From Phoma sp. XZ068 (taxonomy: Eukaryota; Ascomycota; Dothideomycetes; Pleosporales; Didymellaceae): a DNA stretch of 64,000 nucleotides. Shown here one piece after another: positions 11,209 through 23,152 of this stretch. Position 1 is the first letter of the stretch. Every line of letters starts with the position of its first letter. The stretch covers positions 620,001-684,000 of the forward strand of contig RBKR01000019.1 in the NCBI GenBank assembly GCA_004835665.1, given 5' to 3'. Both the position numbers and the translations under genes were made by a program. The notes beneath the pieces are model-generated. The model was not told the origin of the DNA. It ran no database searches and was given only the letters and a program-made list of their open reading frames with translations.

Positions 11209-11624
11209 GCGCACAGATCTGCACCTCGAATCTGCAGAGAAGGGAGGGTAGTCATTACAGCTTTGTTACGGTCCAGGCGTTCTTTCCAGCGATTTTTCTC
11301 GATACCCGGCTTGTATACTAGCTTTTCGCAAGCACAACAAAACAATGGTCATTGCTCACTTCTTATTAGTATCGGCGATAATGTGCACAAATGAATCGTG
11401 CGGTGCCCTTGATACTTGGAACCGACGGACAGGGTCGCGGGCAAGTCGCCGACGGATAACCCTATCAGAGTCAGCCCCTCCCGCATTCTTATCGGAACAT
11501 GCAGCCTACGACCCCACAACTAGGTGCATGTCATACGACTACGCCCTAGCATCCTTCGCGATTCCGCATTTCTTATTTAATTCCCAGCCATGTTTCTTCC
11601 TTCACACTTCAGGAGTTTTTCGCA
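11209..11624. other. Intergenic between SDE2 and the M20 carbamoylase
   Basis: Contains the SDE2 3' flank and the next promoter, with a CTTATTTAATT stretch near 11570. No gene seen. Confidence 0.4.
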
Positions 11625-13178
11625 ATGGCTTTGTCTACAATTAGGAACCCTGCGCTTCGAATCGCTAGTAGACGATACCCCACGTTGAGAGGCAGTGCTA
11701 TATCGAGAGCTACCTTCTCAACTACGCCAAGATGGCAGATCCGTACCAAAGAAATGACCGAGGAGCATTTCAAGGACTTGAAAGTCAACCAAAAGCGGTT
11801 AATGGAAGACATCCACTACACCTGCAAATGGGGAACTGGTGAACGATGGGGCGAGTCAGTATTCCCAAACACTGCACCGTGATCAGGAGATATTAATGTT
11901 TGCAGGGCTACCACGGAGACTGGAATGTCCCGTCTTGCTCTTTCGGATACAGATAAGCAAGCAAGAGACTGGTTCGTGGAGACAACGCAGGCTTTGGGCT
12001 GCAAGACTACTGTCGATGAGATGGGCAACATTTTCGCAGTACGCCCTGGGTTGAAGAATGATAAGCCGCCAACATATGTTGGAAGTCACTTGGACACGCA
12101 ACCAACAGGTGGACGATACGATGGAATTCTTGGTGTTACTGCGGGTGTCGAGATGCTGAAAGTACTGGCTGACAACTGGGTCGAGACTGAGTATCCTGTA
12201 GGTGTTGTGAACTGGACGAACGAGGAAGGTGCACGTTTCCCAATGTCCATGGTATCTTCTGGTGTATGGGCTGGATCAGTACCCCTTGAAAAAGCACACA
12301 ACCTTCGCGAAGTACACCCAGGGACCGCAACCCAGAAATCTGAACTTGAGCGCATTGGCTACCTCGGAACAACGCCAGCGAGCCATGAGGCTATGCCAAT
12401 GGCCGCGCACTTTGAACTTCACATCGAACAAGGCCCCCTTCTCGAGATGGCAAACAAGAAGATTGGCGTAGTCACGGGCGTACAAGCCTACAAATGGCTC
12501 ACCGTCAATGTCAAGGGCCGCGACACTCACACTGGAACAACAGACCTCAAGTCTCGTGCCGACGCGCTGCTCACAGCATCAAAGATGATCTTGCACTCTC
12601 ACAAACTGGCTACCGCCAACGGTGCGCTTGCATCAACAGGCATTCTGAACCTCAAACCTGGTTCCACCAACACCGTTCCCGGAGACGTGACCTTCAGTCT
12701 GGACATTCGGGCCAAGAAAGACGAGACCGTGGCGGAGATGAAAGCACTCATTGAGCGCGACTTCCCCAAAATCGCCGCCGGCGAAGACATCGACTCCTTA
12801 AATCACGGTTGCACCCCCGGCCTTCCGCTCTCCGTGACCATTACCGAAGACTTCGACTCGCCCGCCACAACATTTCATTCGGACTGCATCCATGCCGTGC
12901 GCCAGTCCGCGCACTCCGTCCTCGGCCCTGACAGCCAGAACCTGGTTATGGAGATGACATCAGGTGCGGGCCATGATAGCGTGTATGCGAGCAAGCGATG
13001 CCCGACTAGCATGATATTTGTCCCGTGCAGAGAGGGTGTGAGCCATAACCCAAGGGAGTTCTGTAAAGAAGTAGATTGTGCGCTCGGTGCGCAGGTACTA
13101 TTGGAAAGCGTCGTAAGGTTTGACCGGATGAGGGATGAGAGGAGGGTGACTTGGAAACAGGAGCCTTATACGCTATGA
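11625..13178 (+). CDS. M20 family amidase, N-carbamoyl-amino-acid hydrolase / beta-ureidopropionase type
   Basis: Exons 11625-11854 and 11906-13178 (51-nt phase-2 intron, GTCAGT donor) give 500 aa. Residues 1-38 are Arg/Ser-rich without acids and end in FSTTPRWQ, a typical mitochondrial presequence. Di-metal ligands are visible in GSHLDTQPTGGRYDG, NEEGARFP and HFELHIEQGP, with GAGHDS near the C-terminus. The hydantoinase/carbamoylase subfamily hydrolyses N-carbamoyl amino acids or, in pyrimidine catabolism, beta-ureidopropionate (PYD3 type). The exact substrate cannot be read from sequence. Complete gene. Confidence 0.87.
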
Positions 13179-13565
13179 GTAGAGCTATGTAGACTTCCAG
13201 GATGGACAATTGCATGTACATTGCAGTGTTCCCTGCGCCAACTTACCTTGGCGAGACTTGCCCAATGTGGAAAGACCGCCTGCAAGTGGAACTCACGCTT
13301 GCCCGGCACTAGTGCTGAATCTGGTCCCGCTTACGTGTAAGCACGATCATACACTTCCCAGCGGATATGATTCTTGTCTCGCTGACCTTATTTAAACTGT
13401 ACAATGCCTCCGCTTCGTAAATTTGATGGTTGATTCCACCAGTCAGGCAATACATATAAAAATTCCCATCACTTTGGGGATGTATATCACAATCGACTGA
13501 AGTTGTATTCTGCAGGCCAGTAATACGGTCCAGGTCGGTTGCCTCCAATTCGCGACGTAACGACA
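13179..13565. other. Intergenic before ankyrin gene
   Basis: No gene seen. Holds the 3' flank of the M20 gene and the promoter of the next gene. Confidence 0.4.
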
Positions 13566-14626
13566 ATGGACCTGGAATTCGCCTCCGACCCTTCTCAACC
13601 CACCTGGGAGCCGCCCCGTTCACTGATACCTTCCACGATGGACGATTGTAGAACTGGACTTACACAGAGTTACTCTCCAAACGTAACCATTCGTGCTGAA
13701 GTTCTTGAGGCGGCGCAACGGCAACTGAATGAACTTTGCAGCTCTGCAACTTCTCTTCCTGATCTCAAGGAATTTTTGGCCACTTGGCGTGATCCTATCT
13801 ACCCAAAACGTATTCAACCAAACGCGCTGGCATGGTTTCAAGCCGCGGGAGCGCTTGGAACGGCAATAAGAAATGGACGCGAAGACGTTGCACAATTGAT
13901 GCTGGCTTACGGATTTAGACCTGAACGACCGGATGTCTGGGCAGCACTGGAATCGCTGGAGAATACTGGAAGTAGAAGAGCACTTGAGATGCTTCTGGAG
14001 GGTGGATGGGAGATTGACAGGCCATTGAACGAGAATGCTACATCAGTCTTGGGGTGAGTAAATAATTGTGCTAATAGTTTTGACCCTTGAATTTGGCTGA
14101 ATTTATTTGCCACAGATATCTTGTTGTCCAAAAACAAGATTTGATCGAGTGGTGTCTATCACTAGGTGCTTCACCGAACGTGGCTAGTCCAATGGGGCAA
14201 ACTGCTATGCATCGGGCAGCAGCGTTTGGATCTTTAGAGACGTTGAAACTCCTCGTGAGCCATGGAGGTATTATATCTGGCACAGACGTGGTGGCACACG
14301 CAGCTTTGGCGTATTGTGACGGTTCTCGAGACCGTCTGAATATTATCCAGTATTTGCTGGATAACGGCACCCCGATTGATGCCTATTATATGGGTCATAG
14401 TGAGCGATGGAATACCCCGACCAACTCTCTTTTCCTGACGTATGGTCGGCAGAATGCACTACATTTCGCGATATCATTCGGTAGGAAAGAGCTGGTGGAG
14501 ACGTTGCTTTCAAGAGGTGCAGATAGGAAACTGAAAATGTTGTCGTTGCGAACCCAACTTCAGGAGAAAGAGCCAAAAGCGCTTGCATCTTTGCTTGGAT
14601 ATGAAGATATTGCTATGCTGCTGTAG
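13566..14626 (+). CDS. Ankyrin-repeat protein
   Basis: Exons 13566-14053 and 14116-14626 (62-nt phase-2 intron, GTGAGT donor, CACAG acceptor) give 332 aa. Ankyrin-like helices start near residue 95 (ALGTAIRNGREDVAQLML). Clearer units follow: SPMGQTAMHRAAAFGSLETL with KLLVSHGG, then NALHFAISFGRKELVE with TLLSRGAD. No signal peptide, TM segment, F-box or kinase domain is visible. Function unknown; ankyrin proteins of this size are usually protein-binding adaptors. The real start is the ATG at 13566; the open frame upstream has no Met. Confidence 0.8.
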
Positions 14627-15737
14627 CCAGACGGAGCCTGCAGGACAGGCCGAGGCAGCTCGTGTGAACTAAGTAGTTTGTGCTGCTCTGAATACAAATC
14701 AACCTATACTCGAGTATCTGTACCTTTGTTGCAGATATTGGGTTCGGAATGGTGCTTTGTGTCTTGAAGATCCTCTATGAAGCTTGAGAATGTGAGAGCC
14801 AGAAATACGTATGTAGTCACATTGACAGGGCAGGAGATGTAGCACGGCCGCCTGTTCAAGATATCCATGCGCCGAGCCTGGATCCAGAAATGTACTGGAA
14901 ATGGACGTGAAATTCATCTCACGTGGACACAATGGTTTAAACTTCACTTTACAAGGCAGGATGCTCTACTGTATCAAATGAATCCATTCAAAAATTTGCT
15001 TGGTACCTCGAATTGAATAAGGTCCTTGTGCCATGTTTTCAGGATAGGTGAATCCGCGGTGACGAAGGCCAATCTCCAGGCAATGCAGTAACGGAACAGT
15101 GCGGATGATTGATTACGACCCGCGGTGGACTTCCACCTTTAAGCAACTAGTATGGGTTCTTTTTGGGGAGAGATCAAATCCCTAGCGGTCCACAGTACTC
15201 TCGCTCGACGTGAATGGAAAATAGGTTATTTCCCTGGTCAGCTTTTGGCTAAGCGCAACTATGTAGTTGTTTGAGTTTGTATTGATTATCGACGGAATGA
15301 CTCCACCAACAAATGAATCACGTAGGACGCCTAACGACGTTGGCGATGCGGCCCATTCAGGCATGGGAGCTTGGCGCTTTTCCTCTAATAAGTAACCTGA
15401 TGAAGCTTGAGTCCTACCAGGCTAGATTGGCGCGACGGGAATGTGCCTCGCCTATCCCATGAGCCTCTGAACGGCTGCTGCGTCCAAGGAAAGATCAAAT
15501 TGTTTGTCCGTGCCGTCAGGCCATAGGCCGAGGCGCCAAATGTGGAAGTTGTGCACTGGCGGAGGTGAGTCCGACGAACAGAGCGTCTGTGGATACGCTA
15601 TTTACGGTCAATGTAGTAAGAAACGTCCAGCCGTCGAACTTGCTTTTACGATTATGACGCAATCTGGATCTTTGGATGACATTGTCCAGCTGACTCGCTT
15701 GTGATGCACATCAAGAACATTTTGTTGCCCTGTAAGT
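14627..15737. other. 1.1 kb gap between convergent genes
   Basis: No ORF with recognisable motifs and no RNA gene seen. The ankyrin gene and the amidase locus run toward each other here, so this should be mostly 3' flank. Confidence 0.45.
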
Positions 15738-17961
15738 CTAGACTAACATCTCAGTTCTGGGTTCGGGAACGATGCCCATGTTATGAAGCTCTTCTACAAG
15801 ATCTAGGATAAGCCTGTTGCATCCTGGCGCAGCTACGATGTCTACAGCAAGTGGTAAACTCTGAGTCTGATTGGTCGAGTCGGAAAATGTGGTGTCGCCC
15901 ATATTGAAGCTTCCGAGCGTAATGGCGTAGTTAGGAAGACCAGCAACAGAGGCAAGGCGGGCAACAGAGACGTTTTGAGGAGGGGCTTTATTCTTTGATA
16001 GAGAGGGAACAGCTTTTGCACATGCTGTAGGGCTGCCTAAAGTTGTGTTGCATTCGAGAGTGGAGTTGAGCTCAACGATCGTCTCAAGCTGAGAGTTGAC
16101 TTGCTGATAGAGGGCGTTAATGTAAGGGTTCGCTTGACTAAAGTATTTATTAGAAACCAATTATTGTGGAGATTGTGATGTTCATACTCATTTGATACAT
16201 CGGCCTTGTAGTTAAGTGCCTGTTGCGGAAGTGTAAAGTAAAGGATTAAGGCGCTCGAGCAGGTTTCGTCATTCAAAGTCAGATAGTTCGAAGTGACCCA
16301 TTCGCTCATGACATGCTTAACTTCGAGATCCTGATTGCGCGACTCAGGAGTTTGAGTTGCATTAGCAGTGAGCCAGCCTTCTCTGGTACACTGGGACCAT
16401 ATGGGGAAAGGTGCCACCATGGGAGTTTTTGTACGACAGCACGTAATCGCGCCCGAACTCATTCAACTGTTCGTATTTGGTCAGGTTTCGGTATATATTG
16501 TTGAGAACACCTGCGACTGTCGAGTTATTCAGTTGATCTGGCGTTGATTGGTTCCAGGCTTGATCAAAAGAAAATGTGCTCAATTTGGCCGATGTCAAGT
16601 TCACAAGTCCATCAAAGAACTTGCTTGCTGCAGCTGCAAGGTCCGGAAACTCGGATTCTAAACTTTGCGAAAAGCGATTCCGTAGAAGGATCAATCAAGA
16701 TAGAGGTGGGATACTTGCGGTACTCGCGCATCGAGCCGGCGTAGAGGATTCTGTTTATGGTAGACCACACCAGTGGACTTCTGGCCAAGGTACCCGCAGT
16801 GTCCATGGATGAAGACAACACAAGTGCTCTAGTCAGATTGACAGCAACCTGAGTTGGCCGGTTACCATGAATACCGTTGGTAGCTGCAGGACCACGAATG
16901 GAACCTCCAATGTCGCTACTAATGCTGGCATGAAGCCAGTCATATGACGCTACCGAGGAGGCAGAAACGCCAGAACTGTCTCCGGGGGAATTATAGCCAT
17001 CACCACAGGGATTGAAAGGGAGAAAATAGTCGATATGTTCCGGTACGGCAGGTCCCGCAAACGCGAATTCCGAAAGTTTGTTTTTCCCAACAATGATGGC
17101 TCCAGCATCGATGAGCCTCTGAACGGATACAGCTGTCTCAGACTTGACCTTGCTGATCTCGAACAAAGCTCGATTTCCACCGCTTGTCTTCATTCTGTTG
17201 AAGTCGTACAGATCCTTAACGGCGATATGTAGGCCTGCGAGCGGCATTGTTTCTAAAGGGGTGAAGTACAGTCGAGAGGGAACGGCGATGGTCAAACCAC
17301 CTTCCTACAGCGGCTTGCTGCACTCAAAGTGTGGTGTCTGCCGTCTGCATCTTGGTACGATGACTGTACACCATTGATCAGCTCTACTTTGCAGTGCTAA
17401 CAATTATAGATGGCTCACCTGTAGGAATGCTTGATTCGTATCGGGATAAAGCTTATATGCGCGGTACACATCTCCAGTATACAAATGGACAAAGTAGGGA
17501 CCGGCTGGAATAGACTCGTTCGGTCCGCTTGAGTCAGAGTGGAAAACATATGAGATGTTGTAGTCTGGCGACAGCTGCTGCATCCAGTCTGGCTGGCGAG
17601 GAAGTGCAGCTGACCCAGAGGCCTGGACAGATACAGTACTGTGCTAATCAACATCCAGCGTCCAAAACAGAGGGATCAGGCTCGTACCTTTTGTGAACGC
17701 AGGCGTCCAGACATCATCGACTTTAGCATACTGATTGAAGACGGCCGAAACAGTTTCCAGATTAATAGTGCCGTTCAGGCTGACTACGGTCAGAGGTGTA
17801 TATTCATCCGTATGGTCTTTGCACCAGGAATCAAACTTCCAGGCTGGTGTGGGGGGTAAAAGGTAATCCTCGAGCCCCAGCTGAATTTGTTTTGAGACGG
17901 TGGCTACTGTAGGAACTGCTAGCTGGAGCACGCTCAGCTGAATAGAAGTGATCAACTCCAT
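15738..17961 (-). pseudogene. Arp1-type amidase, apparently frameshifted
   Basis: Reads as a fungal amidase-signature enzyme with an N-terminal scytalone-dehydratase-like Arp1 domain. Proposed exons: 17961-17688, 17609-17419, 17304-16190 (broken) and the last from about 16140 to 15738. The catalytic elements remain: Lys in IAVKDLYD, the Ser loop DSSGVSAS, and Ser in ISSDIGGSIRGPAA. The C-terminal part (VDIVAAPGCNRL) is also kept. But continuity needs a frame change near 16660-16668, after the YPTSILI stretch, and another near 16385-16392, between HMVPV and the TREGW-like segment. Both look like one extra base, and neither has a usable intron. The last intron is intact (GTATGA donor, TTTAG acceptor). 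The first exon junction is uncertain. Either a young pseudogene or two sequence errors. Confidence 0.7.
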
Positions 17962-20139
17962 GTTCGATGCCCTCGGAAAGTAACCAGAGACGTGCAATGT
18001 TAGAAAGAAGTGGCTTTTATATTGAGCTTACATTCTCTGAGGCTGCCAGAGGCTTATGTATAACAAAACCAAGGGAGATGGTCTGGTTTAGGCACCCAGC
18101 TTTAATACTATTTGAGCATGGTAGGTCCTAAACGCAATGGCGAAGAGCATGCTGGATGGAGAAGTTCCGAATTAGTTCTAGAGGTTGTCGCCTGGCACCA
18201 CAAATCCCAAAGAGCCCCCAGATAGAAATAAGGAAAGAGACTGTAAGAATATGGAAAGGGATCACTACTATGTCATCGTAGGTGGCTTGCAAGGCGGTTC
18301 TGTGAGTACCTTAGCGCCACAAGATCTACCAGTACAGAGTTGCCGGATTACCACTTTGGGATGAACAAGGCTCAGACTACCAGGCGATCATGTTTGGCCT
18401 TGGACTACATATGTCGTTACCTAGCTCCTAAGATGTCGTGTTCAACTTCACACCGCCAAACAGTGCAGGCAACGAAGAAAGGCACGAGCTACCCTCACCA
18501 CGTCCAGAGCTTTCACTGTCGCGAAACTTGCTGGGTGAAATTGGAGAACCGAGATTGTACTGCGATCGGTTACCAAGAATCATCATACGCGTGTTCAAAA
18601 TTAGCAACATGGGGTTTGGGTGAGGAATATTAGGCCATCAAAAGACTCGCACTGCCATGCTTGGCCACGGCGCAAGCCACTCAGCCCCCCAAAACATCGA
18701 ACTTGTCACTGATCATCGTGCCTCTATCCCACCACTTCACATCAAAACAAGGATTTGCTTTCCGATGGTGTTGACTCGTCTTACGTTCGGCTCGCAGCTT
18801 TCTCACCTGCACTTGCTATCCGGATGAGACTCCCCGTGCGTAGTGATGCGAGTGGATTTGGTAGTTCGTTTGACCCTTCAATACGCTGCTTTTAGAATAG
18901 ACTTGCACAATGTTGTATTATGCATACTTACGAAGAAGATTAAGAAGTTGGTCCGCAGGCCTGTGCGTATTTGTTCTACACCTGAGCGCATCTCAGAGCC
19001 ACGTCAAGCTTTAGCCACGCTTTCAGAACAAGCATCGTCTATCAAACGTTAAATAAGCAGGCCTTATTTTTCCGGGGACGGCTCATGTGTAAACCTGTGC
19101 AGAGTGCTTGCCGAGGTGCAGGTTGCCGTTTCACACCATGAGAAAACCCATCGCTTCGCAGACTCCAGCCACCATAGCAGCAAGGACCATCGGGCAAGCT
19201 AACAAAACACTCCCACTGGAAAATGTGCTCATGTTGTTGCCCCCAAGTGTCGAGAACATAAGAAGAATGCCACCGTTGCCAGTCTGTACAGCAGTGCTGC
19301 TATCGGCAGATGAAGTTACTAATCGTGACTTTGAAGGACATTTCGACAGCCGCTGCCTCATTGCAGTACACACGTAGGCGAATGAAAATGCTGACGTCAG
19401 AAGCCATTAGCTCCTGAGAAATTAGTGATCGTTTCGAACCTGTCACTTTCTATGCTATTCGGGTTGCATATTATGCCGGGCGAGTGGTAAGGATCGCTAA
19501 TGTTACTCCACAGCAAGTTCTAACGCTAAGGTGCCACTTTGACCAGCCTGATTCGAAGATCGAGGATCTCTAGCACTTTCGCAATGCCGTGTGCGTCACC
19601 ATACTGGTGATGGCGTTAGTCTAAGGAGCCTCCATCGGGACGGCTTTCTCGGGAATATCTGGAGCTAAGCACACCAGCCTCAATGTGTACATTTTCGTAT
19701 CGGATAAGTACCACAATCAATGATTAGTGCAATAGTTAAGTACGTCAAGGCCACCCGAAATCGTAGTGCTATTTCGTCATTGAGGCTGCTTCGAAATCAG
19801 TTTCGCATCGCTCGTAGGACTCGGCAAGTGTGCACGCTTACCAAAACATTTCGTCGTCTATTATGACGCCGTGGAGACTACGAAAGTGTTTATGGCCCTC
19901 AAGCATCCTGAAATACCCTGACAAGAAGCGAAAGTAGACATAGGAAGGCAGTCAAGTCAAAATGGGGAATCGTCGCGGCAAACAACACAGTTGATTAGAC
20001 GGCAGCTATACTCTTTGAAACGCGAATCAAAGATCAGCTGACACGAGGGCTGAACTTCAGCCTTGCCATGTTCAACAGACCAGATAAGTGAAACATATAT
20101 GCTTGAGAAACAGAGGAAGTAGCGCGATGCCTCACATTA
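17962..20139. other. 2.2 kb gene-poor gap
   Basis: Holds the amidase promoter and otherwise no convincing gene. A minus-strand open segment at 19131-19373 ends in a hydrophobic, GPI-signal-like tail but has no supporting upstream exon that I can find. No tRNA, 5S rRNA or transposon ends recognised. Confidence 0.4.
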
Positions 20140-20628
20140 TCACTTCAGTTTCTCCAACAGCATTGCCCTCACAGCAGCCTCCAGCTCCTCCAGCGTCCCC
20201 ACCATCTCAACCCCATACCTCCCACAAACAATCTGCACATTCCCCCTTTTGTAGAAACCCTCGGGACAACACACTACCGCCTTCCCCGTCCCCACATACA
20301 TGCCCAGCTCGAGCAGCGCAATCGGCGTCAGCGTGCCCGGCTTGAAGTAAAACGCAATCACATCAGCTACCTTGCCATGATCCATTTCCCACTCCACCTG
20401 CTCCTTGAACCGCACGTCGGAGACGTCTTCAACCCACGTGCTGTCCCAGGCATCACAGCGCGGGTTGATGATTGCAACGGGCAGGTCAGAGAGGGAGGCT
20501 GCGAGGCGGGTTTGCCAGTCTGTGGTGGTGTTGTACTCAATGCTGCCGTAGAGGATTACCGAGGGTTTGTTGATTGTTGCACGGGTTGGGGGCTTGTAGA
20601 TGCTTGCTTTGGACTCTTGTTCGGACAT
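20140..20628 (-). CDS. Nucleoside 2-deoxyribosyltransferase-like protein
   Basis: Single exon, 162 aa. The Rossmann-like family pattern is visible: VILYGSIEYN at the first strand, AIINPRCDAWDSTW, then FKEQVEWEMDHGKVADVIAFYF, then PIALLELGMYVGTGKAVVCCPEG. The conserved acidic and Glu-Leu-Gly positions match the 'nucleoside 2-deoxyribosyltransferase-like' fold used for nucleotide-sugar cleavage or exchange. Many members are uncharacterised and bacterial. The start is placed at Met 20628; the frame stays open to 20715, where an ATG would add 29 residues of unlikely composition. Head-to-tail with PEX14, about 200 bp downstream of it. Confidence 0.75.
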   Translation of the reverse strand: MSEQESKASIYKPPTRATINKPSVILYGSIEYNTTTDWQTRLAASLSDLPVAIINPRCDAWDSTWVEDVSDVRFKEQVEWEMDHGKVADVIAFYFKPGTLTPIALLELGMYVGTGKAVVCCPEGFYKRGNVQIVCGRYGVEMVGTLEELEAAVRAMLLEKLK

Positions 20629-20829
20629 CTTGGGTGTTGGGTTGGTTGAGGGTGGAATCTGTAGAGTGGTTGCCTTCCCGAGGCCCCACTTGCCGTTAGC
20701 TGCCACTAGCGCCATCTGTTCTCCAAAGCAGGCTGCGCATCACACAGACGGGATGCTGCTACAGTGGTAGCTATTATTAACTGGTATTAGATGTGGTAGT
20801 CTCTGAGTTGATTAAGATGACTACAAAGT

Positions 20830-22095
20830 CTACGCCCCTGCTCTTCCTGTTGGCATCGGCGGAGTCCGTCTCCCCGTTGGCATAGCAGTTGGAGGTGTAC
20901 GAGACCCAGGTGTACGTGGTCCACCTGTGGGGAAGTTCCTCGCGCTAAGGAAGACGCCCTTAACAGCTCTGATGTCCTGCTTCAAGATCTCTATCTGATC
21001 CTTCTTTCCATCCTTGCCTGAGGGTAGACCATAGCTGCCTCCATAAAGTCCACCCATACTGGAGTAGTACTGGTTCTGGTAGCTCATATCATTGAGGTAG
21101 CTTGTCAAGTCTGACACTTTGGTCTGCAACGAGTCGTGAGAGACGCGACTATTTGTTCGATTTGCGGCTATTTCGTTCAGGTGTGAAGAGATTATCTTCA
21201 GTCGCTTCTCGTGTGCGGTTACTGTAGGGTGGGCGTCTGTTTCAGTGAGAGAGGGTCGTCGCGACAGATCAGGCGTAGTTTGTGTCCCGTAGTCGCGGTG
21301 ATATAGCTCGGTAGGGTCTGACTCCGCTTCTGAGACGTCATCTCCAATCTCTGAGGTGGTTTTCTTGACTGTGCTGGCTGGGTCGACCGAAACGGAGTCT
21401 CCAAGCTTCTTGTTTAGCTCCACCAGCTGCTCTTGCGTATGCGCCGCGAAGTCATGTCGTGCTTCGGCAAGGTTCTGCGCCATTGGCGCAATGATGTACT
21501 TGGATAAGCCGTATATTGTGGCCATCAAACCTCCCGCGGCATATACCGTGGTCACGAGGCGCTTGGTTGTTATCAGCGGCGGTGGCTGCTCCGTCTGTGC
21601 AAGAAACTCTGGATATGTGACGATAGGCGGTATCTCGCGAGGTTGAGGCGGCGTTGGCGGCAGCGCAGTCGATGCTTTGGGCTGTGTCTATTGCTATTAG
21701 TCTTGTAGGACGATGTGTGCAGAGAAAGTGCCACTCACAGTCGACCAGGCTCGAGCTCCAGCTTCTGTCAGATCGGGAGACGCATCTTCTGGTATTGTGT
21801 TCCCTAATAACGTCTCAATGTCCTCGGGAGACACGCCTTTCGCCTGCAAGAAGACAACCTTCTTCTCGCGAGGCGCATCGCGAATGTTTGGGTCTTCTAA
21901 GAAGCGCGACGCTTGCTCTAGTAGCTCTGTACTCTTCGCATCCTGCTCTGTAGCCTGTTGAGTTGTAGCCTCTTCGGTCTCTGGCGTTGCGCTGTCTTCT
22001 GCTGCATTCTCCGGCTTCGGCTCGTGCTCCGCATGTAAAGTGGGTGGGTCAGCGGCTGCTGTTCGCTGCCAGGCGGGTATTGATGGCTTCGACAT
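20830..22095 (-). CDS. PEX14: Peroxisomal docking protein, Pex14 family
   Basis: Exons 22095-21739 and about 21681-20830 give roughly 402 aa. The intron is phase 0 with a GTGAGT donor; the acceptor is either at 21688 or 21682, differing by two codons. The N-domain has the Pex14 signature: RFLEDPNIRDAPREKK then FLQAKGVSPEDIETLL, which binds Pex5 and Pex19. A Pro-rich linker leads to one TM segment (TTVYAAGGLMATIYGLSKYI), then a coiled coil and a Gly/Pro/Thr-rich tail. It docks the PTS receptor at the peroxisomal membrane. Filamentous fungi also have a Pex14/17-like protein (PEX33), which I cannot exclude. Confidence 0.82.
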
Positions 22096-22549
22096 GGTCG
22101 TGTACTCTTTCGAGGCAGTCTTAGATGGTTCCTGTGAGTTGTGCGTGCGATGGCTTAAACGCTCGTCTCTGGGCTATCGAGCGCGTGCGATGATGCTCGG
22201 GAGTGCATAGCTGAACCGAGGCAAGAGTTCCCCATTTGCCGCCATGCCTTCTTGAGACTAGCGGCAATCGGGCTTCGCTCACATGCGAGACAGCTCGAAG
22301 TCACTCAAGGATGCATGCACGTACATATCGGTCGCTCCATTATCTTCGAATTGGTCTTCACTCCTACTATGTCCTCCCTAATCATTGAATCGACATTGCA
22401 CCCAAGAAACCTCCTTCCAAAAAGCCACTTTTCAAATAACCTCCTTCGAAAAAACCTACTTTCAAGAAAGCCTAATCCCCATTATACATGAACATTTAGA
22501 AATAAAACTTCGGCCATAATACCATCATACAAGGTCATTTCCACAACAC
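22096..22549. other. Intergenic between DUF3455 gene and PEX14
   Basis: No gene seen. Near 22395-22470 a short run contains three imperfect copies of a CCTCC-TTC-AAAAA-CC pattern, probably simple sequence drift. Confidence 0.35.
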
Positions 22550-23152
22550 TTAAGCGTAGATCCAGTACTGTGCCTGATACTGCACCGTAACCACCTCCCC
22601 TGCTGCTTTGCCGCCACAGCTAGTAGGCGCAAGTCCGCCAGCAGTGTTGAGCCTGTAAATGAACTTGACTGGACTGGTAGAGTCTGCGGTCTGCGCCTGC
22701 AGCCTAAGCCATTTGACGTTGGCACTCGGGTTTGGTGCGGCAACTTCTTCGACCTTCTTTGTCTTGGTGTTGCCGAGACCTGGAATGTCGAAGTCGGGTG
22801 TGGTAAGATCGGTAAAGAAGTGGTTGCCAATGGCTGGTGCTTGGGCCACGTTGTTCTGCGCCTCACTGGGGTTGGCAACCTCACAAGAGACATCGTATAG
22901 CTGAGCTACAGCGCCAATTGCTGATGGCAGGGAAGTCGGTGTTGCACAAGTGTAGTTCTGCGTGCCTCGTCCCTGAGCAACGAGAATGAGGCGGAGATCC
23001 GAAGAAGGCGGTGTGAGGGTGTTGGCAGGTTGAGAGACATTGCTGAGGTCGCACGCCGCAGTTGCGTTTGCAGTGCTGTTTTGACGAGGGCAGAATGGCG
23101 CAGCGAAGGCGAGCGGCAGTGCACACGCAGCGATGATGCTCGAGTACAACAT
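22550..23152 (-). CDS. Secreted DUF3455-family protein
   Basis: Single exon, 200 aa. A clear signal peptide (MLYSSIIAACALPLAFA, cleavage near Ala-Pro) is followed by FCPRQ. Family marks include LRLILVAQGRGTQNYTC, IGNHFFTDLTTPDFDI, VKWLRLQAQ, KFIYRLNTAGG and the terminal VQYQAQYWIY. Fungal DUF3455 proteins are secreted and of unknown function, sometimes mislabelled malate dehydrogenase. The frame extends eight codons upstream to another Met (23176), but 23152 gives the better signal peptide. Cysteines: four in the mature part, suggesting two disulfides. Confidence 0.82.
   Translation of the reverse strand: MLYSSIIAACALPLAFAAPFCPRQNSTANATAACDLSNVSQPANTLTPPSSDLRLILVAQGRGTQNYTCATPTSLPSAIGAVAQLYDVSCEVANPSEAQNNVAQAPAIGNHFFTDLTTPDFDIPGLGNTKTKKVEEVAAPNPSANVKWLRLQAQTADSTSPVKFIYRLNTAGGLAPTSCGGKAAGEVVTVQYQAQYWIYA

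Noticed and set aside
10533..11345. 270-codon minus-strand ORF opposite SDE2
   Set aside because: Ser-rich mirror of the Glu/Asp/Lys-coding strand of SDE2; no motif and no start consistent with a gene.
19440..19700. Possible 5S rRNA or tRNA relic
   Set aside because: No A/B/C box set or cloverleaf could be traced on either strand.
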